Below, in pieces: positions 1 to 7,795 of a DNA stretch of 55,221 bases. The DNA lies in contig NZ_QGDU01000025.1 of assembly GCF_003149045.1 (NCBI RefSeq), forward strand, positions 1 to 55,221, given 5' to 3'. Position numbers and translations under genes: made by a program. A model generated the notes under the pieces. It was given only the letters and a program-made list of their open reading frames with translations, was not told where the DNA came from and ran no database searches. The DNA comes from Fibrobacter sp. UWR4 (GTDB lineage Bacteria > Fibrobacterota > Fibrobacteria > Fibrobacterales > Fibrobacteraceae). Position 1 is the first letter of the stretch; each line of letters opens with the position of its first letter.

Positions 1-76
1 GAACAATCGGCCGAGAAAACGACTTGGATTTCTCACCCCATTAGAGTATATTTCTAGGCAAGTTAAACAAATTTAC

Positions 77-97
77 TTGGCGACTTAAATTCGCCAA
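77..97. other. Short inverted repeat downstream of the MscS gene
   Basis: A 7-bp stem (TTGGCGA / TCGCCAA) with a 7-nt loop lies just beyond the stop of the MscS gene. On the minus strand the T-run precedes rather than follows the stem, so it is at best a weak terminator. The rest of 1-123 shows no gene. Confidence 0.3.
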
Positions 98-123
98 AAA
101 AATTCTACGAGTAAATCTACAAA

Positions 124-1299
124 TTACTTTCTCAAATACCCTGCGTATTGGAACAAACTAAGTCCAAATTCCGGAAGCACTGCAATCAGGTGGTCAAAGA
201 TATCCGCCTGGATTGTTTCATAGGCCACCCACTGGGTAACATTAGCGAATGCATAAATTTCAAGAGGCAAGCCTTCAGGAGTTGGCGCCAGCTGGCGTGT
301 CATCAAGGTCATGTCCTGCGCCACATTTTTTAAAGAGCGCAAATAGGCGGTGCAATAAGCACGGAAAGTTCCAATGTTGGTCATGTGACGGCTGTTCACC
401 ATGTCCAGCTCCGTAGGCACGGCACCCGCCCCATACTTAGCGGTAAATTCCGAAGCCAGCTCTACTCGTTTTTCATCCATGTAGGGTTTCAAGATTTCAA
501 TCTTGGAAAGGCGTTCAATTTCTTCTTCTGTCAAGAAGCGGATGCTCTGCTGATCAATGAAGAGAGAACGCTTTATGCGGCGACCACCGGATTCCTCCAT
601 GCCACGCCAGTTCTTGAAACTGTTGGTAATGAGGTCATAAGCAGGGATTACCGAAATGGTCTTGTCCCAGTTACGGATTTTCACAGAGGTAAGAGTAATG
701 TCGATGACTGTACCATCGGCATGGTGGCGATCAATTTCAATCCAGTCCCCCTTACGCAACAGGTCAGACAGGTTAATCTGAATTCCGGAAACCACGCCCA
801 AAATGGAATCGCGGAAAATCAACATGAGGACCGTTGCCGCGGCACCTAAGGCGGAAAGAATAAATACAGGACTTTTTCCGGAAACCTGGGAAACAATCAC
901 GATGGCACACACGCAGAAAATCGCAAGCTTAATGGCCTGGAAGATTCCATGCAAGGGTTTATTCATTGTCCGCTTGTTATTATCGTTCAGTGATTCCACC
1001 ACATCAAAGATGGAACAGCCTACCGCAAAACCTACGAGGGCAAACCATACATTGGAAACGCGGATGCACAAATCATAAATCCAGGATGCCTGATCCAAAA
1101 CTTCCGGAAGACCCGCACTAAAGATTCCTGCAGGAACAAGCTGCAAAACTCTGGAAAAGAACTTCTTTTCTACCAGCAAGTCATCAAACTTGTTGGGGGT
1201 CTTTTCGGCAATGCGCTTCGCAATGGGATTTACCACAAAAAAGCAGAATGCCAGGGCCACAAAGGTGGCTATGAGTAAAACCGCAAATTTAACATCCAT
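124..1299 (-). CDS. MscS-family mechanosensitive ion channel (YbdG-like)
   Basis: A 391-aa inner-membrane protein of the MscS superfamily, which opens under membrane tension to release solutes during osmotic downshift. Hydrophobic segments lie at about residues 5-25, 75-100, 120-140 and 145-165. They are followed by an MscS-type pore helix and beta domain (GVVSGIQINLSDLLRKGDWI, about 168-187). The long C-terminal part and the four to five predicted membrane segments resemble YbdG/MscM rather than small MscS. The gene is divergent from the CobW GTPase gene with only 35 bp between start codons. No Shine-Dalgarno sequence precedes the ATG; instead a TATTTTTA element sits 4 nt upstream. The family call is firm, the subfamily is inferred. 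Confidence 0.88.
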   Translation of the reverse strand: MDVKFAVLLIATFVALAFCFFVVNPIAKRIAEKTPNKFDDLLVEKKFFSRVLQLVPAGIFSAGLPEVLDQASWIYDLCIRVSNVWFALVGFAVGCSIFDVVESLNDNNKRTMNKPLHGIFQAIKLAIFCVCAIVIVSQVSGKSPVFILSALGAAATVLMLIFRDSILGVVSGIQINLSDLLRKGDWIEIDRHHADGTVIDITLTSVKIRNWDKTISVIPAYDLITNSFKNWRGMEESGGRRIKRSLFIDQQSIRFLTEEEIERLSKIEILKPYMDEKRVELASEFTAKYGAGAVPTELDMVNSRHMTNIGTFRAYCTAYLRSLKNVAQDMTLMTRQLAPTPEGLPLEIYAFANVTQWVAYETIQADIFDHLIAVLPEFGLSLFQYAGYLRK

Positions 1300-1303
1300 A
1301 GCC

Positions 1304-1311
1304 TAAAAATA
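1304..1311 (-). promoter_or_regulatory. -10-like TAnnTTTA element, MscS gene
   Basis: TATTTTTA lies 4 nt before the ATG at 1299, with no Shine-Dalgarno sequence. This suggests a leaderless transcript. Confidence 0.35.
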
Positions 1312-1321
1312 AAAAAATTGC

Positions 1322-1329
1322 TAGATTTG
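1322..1329 (+). promoter_or_regulatory. -10-like TAnnTTTG element, CobW gene
   Basis: TAGATTTG lies 5 nt before the ATG at 1335 and matches the Bacteroidetes -7 consensus TAnnTTTG. No Shine-Dalgarno sequence is present, so a leaderless mRNA is likely. Confidence 0.45.
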
Positions 1330-1334
1330 CGGCC

Positions 1335-2660
1335 ATGAAGAAGTCAGTACCTATTACAGTGCTCACCGGTTACTTAGGAGCCGGAAAAACCACCCTCCTG
1401 AATTATGTTCTTAACAACCAGGAAGGTTATCACGTCGCAGTGATTGTCAATGACATTGGCGAAGTGAACATTGACCAGACCCTCATTGAAAAGGGCGGAA
1501 ACATCACCAAGGCAGACGACGGCACCGTCGTCCCCCTTTCCAACGGTTGTATCTGCTGTTCTTTGAAGCAGGACATGCTGGAACAGATTGCCGAAATTCT
1601 TGAAACCGGCAAGTTCGACTACATTTTGATTGAAGCCAGCGGCATCTGCGAACCCGTACCTATTGCGCAGACCATCTGCATGGCTGGCGCCCAGCTGAAA
1701 AGCACCAAGGGAGAACCTCTCCCCTGCCATTTGGATAACATCGTCGCTGTTGTGGACGTACTCCGTCTCGCAGATGAATTCGGCGGTGGCGAAAAGCTCC
1801 TCCAGAAGGACCTGGAAGAAGAAGACATCGCAAACCTCCTGATCCAGCAGATCGAATTCTGCAACACCATCATCATGAACAAGGTGGATTGCCTCTCCAA
1901 GAACGACCTTGAAAAGGTGAAGGCCGTGGTGAAGGCTCTGCAGCCCACAGCAAAGATGATCGAAACCAACTTCGGTAAGGTGGAAATGAATGAAATCCTG
2001 GACACCAAGCAGTTTGATTTCGACAAGGTAGCAGAAGGAGCCGCATGGGCAATCGAACTGAACAAGATCGATGACGACCATGATGATGACGAAGACGAAG
2101 ACGAAGACGAACACGATCATCACCACCATCATGACCACGACCATGATGACGAAGACCATAGCGATTGCGATCATGAACACGGCGTTTGCCATCACCATCA
2201 TGATCACGACGATGAAGACCACAGCCACTGCGACCACGAACACGGTGTCTGCCACTGCGGTCATCATCACGACAAGGATCATCCCCATGGTGACGAATAC
2301 GGCATTTCTACCTTCGTGTACGAACGTCGCCGTCCCTTTAACCGCAAGAAGTTCGAAGCCTTCCTGAACGACTACCCCAACAGCATTATCCGTACCAAGG
2401 GGCTTTTGTGGTTTAGCGACGAACGGGATGACAGTTTCCTGTTCGAACAGGCTGGCAAGCAGGCTACCGCACAGAATTTCGGCCGCTGGTTCGCCGCCGA
2501 GGACAAGGCTACCCAGCAGATGATTCTTTCCCAGAATCCCGACCTGAAGAAGGTTTGGGACGACGAATACGGCGACCGCATTATCCGCCTGGTGTTCATC
2601 GGCCAGCACATGGAAAAGAAGAAGATTATCGCCGTCCTGGACGATTGCCTGGACAAGTAA
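1335..2660 (+). CDS. CobW/COG0523 GTPase, probable metal chaperone with His-rich domain
   Basis: A 441-aa G3E-family GTPase. It has a Walker A motif (GYLGAGKTT, 12-20), the family metal site GCICC (71-75), a Walker B region near DYILIEASG (95-103) and an NKVD guanine-specificity motif (182-185). A CobW C-terminal domain covers about 325-440. Between them lies a His/Asp-rich insert (about 246-320) containing a tandem duplication of a roughly 21-residue unit (starting DDEDHSDCDHEHGVC and DDEDHSHCDHEHGVC). COG0523 proteins insert or chaperone Zn, Co or Fe; the insert suggests Zn or Ni buffering. The metal and client are not determined by sequence. There is no neighbouring metal uptake gene and no visible Zur box. 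Confidence 0.9.
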   Translation: MKKSVPITVLTGYLGAGKTTLLNYVLNNQEGYHVAVIVNDIGEVNIDQTLIEKGGNITKADDGTVVPLSNGCICCSLKQDMLEQIAEILETGKFDYILIEASGICEPVPIAQTICMAGAQLKSTKGEPLPCHLDNIVAVVDVLRLADEFGGGEKLLQKDLEEEDIANLLIQQIEFCNTIIMNKVDCLSKNDLEKVKAVVKALQPTAKMIETNFGKVEMNEILDTKQFDFDKVAEGAAWAIELNKIDDDHDDDEDEDEDEHDHHHHHDHDHDDEDHSDCDHEHGVCHHHHDHDDEDHSHCDHEHGVCHCGHHHDKDHPHGDEYGISTFVYERRRPFNRKKFEAFLNDYPNSIIRTKGLLWFSDERDDSFLFEQAGKQATAQNFGRWFAAEDKATQQMILSQNPDLKKVWDDEYGDRIIRLVFIGQHMEKKKIIAVLDDCLDK

Positions 2661-2667
2661 AAAGCCA

Positions 2668-2691
2668 ATGCCGACCTACGTCGGCATGACC
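2668..2691. repeat. Dispersed palindrome ending in GCATGACC (copy 1)
   Basis: An 8-bp inverted repeat (ATGCCGAC / GTCGGCAT) followed by GACC sits after the cobW-like gene. The same right end (GTCGGCATGACC) recurs at 51270-51281, and a relative (palindrome plus GCATGACC) lies at 31801-31824, always just after genes. Confidence 0.6.
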
Positions 2692-2702
2692 TTCAAAGAT
2701 GA

Positions 2703-2733
2703 AAAGTGCCGGATGAACATCCGGCATTTTTTA
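2703..2733 (+). terminator. Intrinsic terminator of the CobW gene
   Basis: A perfect 9-bp stem (TGCCGGATG / CATCCGGCA) with a 2-nt loop is followed by TTTTTTATTT. The T-run overlaps the stop codon of the convergent glycosyltransferase gene. Confidence 0.85.
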
Positions 2734-3468
2734 TTTCATCCAGAACCTGCGCCATACAAGACGCAGGCAACGAAGTCCGTAGGTAATTACATTCAGATTG
2801 GAAACTTCGTCTGCGTAAACCGTAGGAATGGGAAGTTCCCCCAAAGCAAACTTTCGGGCATCCGCAAGAACAATCAACTCTAAGTCAATATCAAAACTGG
2901 GGCTTAAGCGCTCCAGTTCAATAGTTTTCAGAAAGCTGGTGCGGTAAAGAATAAATCCGCTATGTCGATCCGTAAGAGGAGTCTTAAAAACCAGGTTTTC
3001 CAGCGCCGTCAGGAATGCGCCCCCAATGCGTTTATGGAGAGGCATGTTCCCCGCCTTGGCACTTCCTCGGGTCGCATGTCGGGAGCCTTGCAGCAGAGCA
3101 AATTTTTCTCCCGTAGGAGCACTAGCATTTTCAAGATGTTCCAGGAATTTATCCAGCAGATTTGCAGGATATTGACCATCCCCATGAAGGCACGCCACAT
3201 ACCTGTAAGATCCAGCAGTTCCTAACCGCAGGCCTTTTTTAACTACGGCACCGTACCCGCTATTCTTATCAAAGCGGAAATAAAACAGCGGGCGGTTGGG
3301 ATGAGCCTTCACAAAAGCTTCATACGCCCCACGGGTATTATCCGTAGAGCCATCGTCAATGACTTGAACCTCGGAACGGGCCCACACACTTTCAGGAATA
3401 GCTGCAAGGACGTCTCCCAGAGTCTTCTCTACGTTATAGGCAGGAACAAAAATGAAGGTATCAGCCAT
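2731..3468 (-). CDS. Glycosyltransferase family 2, soluble
   Basis: A 245-aa GT-A enzyme that transfers a sugar from a nucleotide or polyprenyl donor. The N-terminus (FIFVPAYNVEKTLGDVL, then VIDDGSTDNT) is the nucleotide-binding part of GT2; CLHGDGQYP provides the DXD-like metal site and RHSGFILYRT the acceptor region. It resembles the dolichyl/undecaprenyl-phosphate sugar transferase (DPM1/ArnC) group but lacks the C-terminal membrane segments of ArnC. Its start overlaps the end of the ArnA-like decarboxylase gene by 8 nt, so the two are translationally coupled. A role in modifying a surface glycan or lipid with a pentose is inferred. Confidence 0.85.
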   Translation of the reverse strand: MADTFIFVPAYNVEKTLGDVLAAIPESVWARSEVQVIDDGSTDNTRGAYEAFVKAHPNRPLFYFRFDKNSGYGAVVKKGLRLGTAGSYRYVACLHGDGQYPANLLDKFLEHLENASAPTGEKFALLQGSRHATRGSAKAGNMPLHKRIGGAFLTALENLVFKTPLTDRHSGFILYRTSFLKTIELERLSPSFDIDLELIVLADARKFALGELPIPTVYADEVSNLNVITYGLRCLRLVWRRFWMK

Positions 3469-4519
3469 TGCATTCCAGGGAATAATGGTTCACGAACCAT
3501 TCCAGGGATTCCCTCAGGACAACGTCAAGAGGAGTCCTGGCGCGGAAGCCAACAAGGCGTTCCGCCTTACTCACATCCGGAAGGCGACGCATGGAATCTT
3601 CATAGCCAGCACCATAATATTCCTCTCCGGAAATTTCCTGCGGTTCTGGAATACTGGAAACGTCTACTCCGCGAATACCTGCGTAAATGCCACGCATCTT
3701 CTGGGCCAGTTCCGCAATGGACAACTCATTATCGGGATTACCCACATTAAAAGCCTGCCCCACGCAATTTTCGGGAGACGCCGTAAAGAGGGCGAACAGG
3801 AATTCTACCGCATCGTGTACGGAAGTAAAACTGCGTTTTGCAGCACCGCCGTTTACAAGGGCAAGGGGCTCCCCTCGCACAAGGGCGCTGGAAAAATTCG
3901 CCAGCACCCGAGGGATTCCTTCCCCATCGACGCCAGGCATATAGTCCATGTAGGGACCCACAAAGTTAAAGGGTCTCACCACCGTCCAGCAAAGTCCTTC
4001 AAGGCCAGCAATATAACGTTCCGTCAAGAGCTTTGCCGTAGCATAACTCCAGCGGGATGCCGTTACTGCGCCAAAGGTCAGGTCCGAAGAATCTTCCTTC
4101 AGGAGGTTGGAATCGGCAGATGTCTTCCCGTAAATTTCGGAAGTAGAGAAATGGAGCAGCCAGGAACCGCTTTTCCGGCAGGCATCCGCCAGACGGGCAG
4201 GATGGTCATAGTTGCTACGGATGACTTCCGCAGCTTCGTCCATGTAGCGGCTAGGCGTGCAGATTGCCGCCAGATTGATCACCACAGGATAGGCGGCCAC
4301 TCGCTGAATCACCGAAGGATTGGCAAGATCCGCGCACAGGAATTCAAATCGAGGATTTGAAAGATGCTGCTGGATTCGGTAGGATTCCAGGTCCACGCCG
4401 AAAACCCGCCAATTGGTCCTTTCCAGCATTGCCTGAAGAAGATGACAACCAATAAAACCACCGCAGCCTACAACAGCTACGGTGATTGCTGGATCGTCAA
4501 ATTTTAGGATTGGTTTCAA
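3461..4519 (-). CDS. ArnA-like UDP-glucuronate decarboxylase (extended SDR)
   Basis: A 352-aa NAD-dependent SDR epimerase/dehydratase with a Rossmann motif GCGGFIG (18-24). It is colinear with the C-terminal dehydrogenase half of E. coli ArnA. The catalytic signatures are all present: STSEIYG (Ser/Thr/Glu), Y-x3-K in SYATAK, RPFNFVGP, KRSFT (the key Arg) and GNPDNELSIAEL. ArnA oxidises and decarboxylates UDP-GlcA to UDP-4-keto-pentose; close relatives make UDP-xylose. The formyltransferase half of ArnA is absent. The start codon is TTG, since no ATG or GTG fits upstream of the Rossmann fold. It begins 14 nt after the lipoprotein gene and overlaps the downstream GT2 gene, so it sits mid-operon. 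Confidence 0.87.
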   Translation of the reverse strand: MKPILKFDDPAITVAVVGCGGFIGCHLLQAMLERTNWRVFGVDLESYRIQQHLSNPRFEFLCADLANPSVIQRVAAYPVVINLAAICTPSRYMDEAAEVIRSNYDHPARLADACRKSGSWLLHFSTSEIYGKTSADSNLLKEDSSDLTFGAVTASRWSYATAKLLTERYIAGLEGLCWTVVRPFNFVGPYMDYMPGVDGEGIPRVLANFSSALVRGEPLALVNGGAAKRSFTSVHDAVEFLFALFTASPENCVGQAFNVGNPDNELSIAELAQKMRGIYAGIRGVDVSSIPEPQEISGEEYYGAGYEDSMRRLPDVSKAERLVGFRARTPLDVVLRESLEWFVNHYSLECNG

Positions 4520-4533
4520 GGCGCTTGCAGCGA

Positions 4534-4968
4534 TTATTCCGTCACGGTAAATGTAGCGGAGTTTGCACCCTTAGCCGGATTGGTGTAAGGAATCACTCGG
4601 ATTAAGGCTTCCTTGGAAGGTTCAACAGATTCTTCACTCAGGACAACCTTCTCCTCGTAGCAGGTCTCGCCATCGGGCTTTTCGGGACCCACGGAGCCGT
4701 TTACCAGGCTCCTACCCTTGGTATTCGCATTGACGCGGTATTCAATATCGAAACCACCTGCGTCAAGATCAGTACCGAACACGACTGTAATCGTGTCACC
4801 GACCTTATAGGTATCACCAGCTGCAGGAGAAACCACCACAACGCCATCCTTTACGGAACAGTTGGTATCTGCGCCAGAAGAGGAAGTAGAGCCATCATCG
4901 CCACAGGCAACCAGCATGGAGGCGGCAGCAACTGCAGAAACCGCCATCAGAGAACGTACAAACTTCAT
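4534..4968 (-). CDS. Small lipoprotein with Ser-rich tether
   Basis: A 144-aa predicted outer-membrane or periplasmic lipoprotein. I choose the ATG at 4968 because it gives a clean signal peptide (MKFVRSLMAV...) ending in a lipobox (ASMLVAC, Cys about 22) and is preceded by AAGGAG; an in-frame codon 20 residues upstream is less likely. The Cys is followed by an acidic/Ser linker (GDDGSTSSSGAD) typical of Fibrobacter lipoproteins. The remainder is a short beta-rich domain (about 35-144) with paired cysteines. It is the first gene of the operon with the ArnA-like and GT2 genes. I do not recognise a family, and no function is assigned. Confidence 0.8.
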   Translation of the reverse strand: MKFVRSLMAVSAVAAASMLVACGDDGSTSSSGADTNCSVKDGVVVVSPAAGDTYKVGDTITVVFGTDLDAGGFDIEYRVNANTKGRSLVNGSVGPEKPDGETCYEEKVVLSEESVEPSKEALIRVIPYTNPAKGANSATFTVTE

Positions 4969-5166
4969 GGAAAAACTCCTTATTTTTGCCGTAATATATA
5001 AAAAACCAGCGGAAAACGCCTGCGTCAAATCATTCCAAAGTAGACGTTTAACAAAGTTTTACCCATTTGAGCACCACTTTGACAGTTTGTGCCATTTTAT
5101 TTTTCTACATTACGGGCCGTACGTAAAAAACTAAATTGTCCTTGTAATTTTTAAGACCTAAGATTT

Positions 5167-7707
5167 ATGAGCGAAGAAAGACAAGATTCTACCCTAGGAC
5201 TATCAAACGTAAACCATCTTGAAAAGCTTTATAACGGATGGTTTTTGGACTACGCCAGCTATGTGATTCTGGACCGCGCCGTTCCGTATTACGAAGACGG
5301 CCTCAAGCCGGTTCAGCGCCGCATCCTGCACTCCCTTTTTGAAAATCACGACGGACGCTACCAGAAGGTGGCAACCATCGTGGGTCGAACCATGGCATAC
5401 CACCCCCACGGTGACGCATCCATTGGCGATGCCCTGGTGGGTCTCGGCCAGAAAGGTTTGCTGATTGATACCCAGGGTAACTGGGGTAACCCCTATACCG
5501 GCGACCGTGCAGCAGCACCCCGTTATATCGAAGGCCGCCTGACCCCGTTCGCAGTGGACGTGGTGTTCAATCCCGAAACTACGGAATGGATTCCCAGCTA
5601 CGATGGTCGTAGCGAAGAACCGGTGACTCTCCCCGTCAAGTTCCCCCTGCTTTTGGCTCAGGGTGTAGACGGTATCGCCGTGGGTCTTTCCACCTACATT
5701 CTCCCCCACAACTTCCGCGAACTTTGCCAGGCAAGTATCGACTACCTCCGCGGCAAGAAGGTGGTTCTCTACCCGGACTTCTTTACCGGCGGCATTATCG
5801 ACGTGTCCGACTACAACGACGGTCAGCGTGGCGGCAAGGTCAAGGTCCGTGCAAAGATCGAGAAAGTGGACAACAAGACTTTGGCCATTAAGGAAATTCC
5901 TTATGGCACCACCACCGTTAGCCTCATCGAAAGCATCGTGAAGGCAAACGAAAAGGGCAAGATCAAGATCAAGCATGTGGACGACAACACCAGTAAGGAA
6001 GTTGAAATCCTGATCCACCTGCAGCCGGGTACCGATCCCCAGGTGGCCATGAACGCCCTTTACGCCTTTACCGACTGCGAAAAGAGCCTTTCTCCCTGCA
6101 CTTGCGTTATTGTGGACAAGCACCCCAAGTTCCTGGGCGTATCCGAAATTCTGAAGATGAATACGGATCACACGGTCCAGTTATTGAAATGGGAACTGGA
6201 AAACGAACGTAAGCATCTGGACGACAAGTGGCACATGACCAGTCTGGAAAAGATCTTCATCGAAAAGAAGGTCTACCAGGTCATCGAAAACGCCAAGAGC
6301 CGCGAAGAAATGGTTCAGCTCATTAACGACGGTCTTGCTCCTTATGTCAAGAAAATGCTCCGTCGTGAAGTTACCGAAGAAGAAATTTTGAAGTTGGCGG
6401 AAATTCCTATCCGCCGCATCAGCCGTTTCGACCGTAAGAAGGCAGACGAACTTTTGGCAGAACTGGACGAAAAGATCCAGCAGAACACCTACAACCAGGA
6501 ACACATTACCGACTACACCATCGACCACTTCAAGAATCTCCTGAAGAAGTATGGCGAAGGCAAGGAACGCAAGAGCCAGATCGCTGAATTCGGTAAGGTG
6601 GAAGCGGTTCACGTGGCAATCGCCAATCAAAAGCTTTACGTCAACCGCAAGGAAGGTTTCCTTGGCACCGGCATGAAGAAGGAAGAATACCTCTTCGACG
6701 TGTCCGAATACGACGATCTGATCGTATTCAAGGCCGACGGTAGCTTCAAGGTTGTGAAGGTAAGCGACAAGGACTTCGTAGGTAAGGACGTCATCCTGGT
6801 GGAAAAGTTCAAGAAGGACGACGACCGCCACATTTACAACGTGATTCATCTGGACGGCAAGGATGGAGCCTACTACATCAAGCGCTTTAACGTGGGTGGC
6901 GTCACCCGCGACAAGGACTACTTCATGGGCAAGGGCAAGCCGGGTAGCAAGATCCTGTACATGTCCAGCAACATGAATGGCGAAGCCGAAGTGGTGGAAG
7001 TTACCCTGAAGCCCCGTCCCCGCACCAAGCTGAACTTCGAAGTGGATTTCAGCACCATCGAAGTGAAGGGCCGTGGCGCAATGGGCAACATCGTGACCAA
7101 GTATCCCGTAAAGTCCATCAAGCGTCTCCGTAAGGGTGTAAGTACCCTTGGCGCCCGTGTACTATACTTCGACGCACCTAGCGGAGTCATCAGCACCCAG
7201 AAGAAGGGTGACCGCATCGGTGAATTTGGAGAAAAGGACAAGGTCCTTATCGTGAAGGAAAACGGTACCGCCCGCGTTCACGATATGGCAGACCCGATTC
7301 TCGTTGGAACAGGCATCAAGTACATTCATAAGTACAATCCTGAACAGGTTTTCTCCATCCTGTACTTTGAAGGCGGAAACTTCAACTACATGGTCAAGCG
7401 ATTCAATCTGGACGGCTGCCCCATGACTACGGAGTTCAGCCTGATTTCCGACCACAAGGATTCCAAGATGATTGAGTTCTTTGCCACTAACGACGCCAAG
7501 GAACTAATGGAATACCAGGTAGGTCGCGAAGTCCAGAAGGAAGAACTGGACCTTACGGAAGTAGCTGAAGTCAAGGGCTATAAGGCTCTTGGCAGCAAGT
7601 TCACCGCCAAGAAGGTCAAGCGCGTCAGCCGCATTTCTCCGGCAGATCCGTTTGACGACGGCTCCGAAGACAATGCCGCTAGCGACGATGAACCAAGTTT
7701 GTTCTAA
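5167..7707 (+). CDS. parC: DNA topoisomerase IV subunit A (ParC, Bacteroidetes-like)
   Basis: An 846-aa type IIA topoisomerase A subunit, which cuts and rejoins DNA with ParE to decatenate daughter chromosomes. The breakage-reunion domain spans about 20-470. It contains LKPVQRRILHS, the quinolone-region motif YHPHGDASIGDAL (about 78-90) and the catalytic tyrosine Y120 in AAAPRYIEGRL. The C-terminal beta-pinwheel contains GRGAMGNIVTKYPVKSI rather than a canonical GyrA box, which favours topo IV over gyrase. The position of E. coli GyrA Ser83 is Ala here, as in Bacteroidetes homologues. No parE is adjacent. A strong terminator follows. The ATG at 5167 has a weak ribosome site. Confidence 0.85.
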   Translation: MSEERQDSTLGLSNVNHLEKLYNGWFLDYASYVILDRAVPYYEDGLKPVQRRILHSLFENHDGRYQKVATIVGRTMAYHPHGDASIGDALVGLGQKGLLIDTQGNWGNPYTGDRAAAPRYIEGRLTPFAVDVVFNPETTEWIPSYDGRSEEPVTLPVKFPLLLAQGVDGIAVGLSTYILPHNFRELCQASIDYLRGKKVVLYPDFFTGGIIDVSDYNDGQRGGKVKVRAKIEKVDNKTLAIKEIPYGTTTVSLIESIVKANEKGKIKIKHVDDNTSKEVEILIHLQPGTDPQVAMNALYAFTDCEKSLSPCTCVIVDKHPKFLGVSEILKMNTDHTVQLLKWELENERKHLDDKWHMTSLEKIFIEKKVYQVIENAKSREEMVQLINDGLAPYVKKMLRREVTEEEILKLAEIPIRRISRFDRKKADELLAELDEKIQQNTYNQEHITDYTIDHFKNLLKKYGEGKERKSQIAEFGKVEAVHVAIANQKLYVNRKEGFLGTGMKKEEYLFDVSEYDDLIVFKADGSFKVVKVSDKDFVGKDVILVEKFKKDDDRHIYNVIHLDGKDGAYYIKRFNVGGVTRDKDYFMGKGKPGSKILYMSSNMNGEAEVVEVTLKPRPRTKLNFEVDFSTIEVKGRGAMGNIVTKYPVKSIKRLRKGVSTLGARVLYFDAPSGVISTQKKGDRIGEFGEKDKVLIVKENGTARVHDMADPILVGTGIKYIHKYNPEQVFSILYFEGGNFNYMVKRFNLDGCPMTTEFSLISDHKDSKMIEFFATNDAKELMEYQVGREVQKEELDLTEVAEVKGYKALGSKFTAKKVKRVSRISPADPFDDGSEDNAASDDEPSLF

Positions 7708-7732
7708 CAGCGGAAATCGCTCGTTAGAATAC

Positions 7733-7766
7733 AAAAAGACTCTGGATTTTTTCCAGAGTCTTTTTT
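7733..7766. terminator. Bidirectional terminator between parC and nadE
   Basis: A 14-bp stem (AAAAAGACTCTGGA / TCCAGAGTCTTTTT) is flanked by A and T runs and serves both convergent genes. Confidence 0.9.
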
Positions 7767-7795
7767 CGATAGCATCAACTGGTTTTGACCTAGCA

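Noticed and set aside
5040-5166. A sigma-70 promoter for parC (TTGACA near 5078)
   Set aside because: The nearest TACATT-like -10 is 21 bp away, outside the normal spacing, so it was not listed as a feature.
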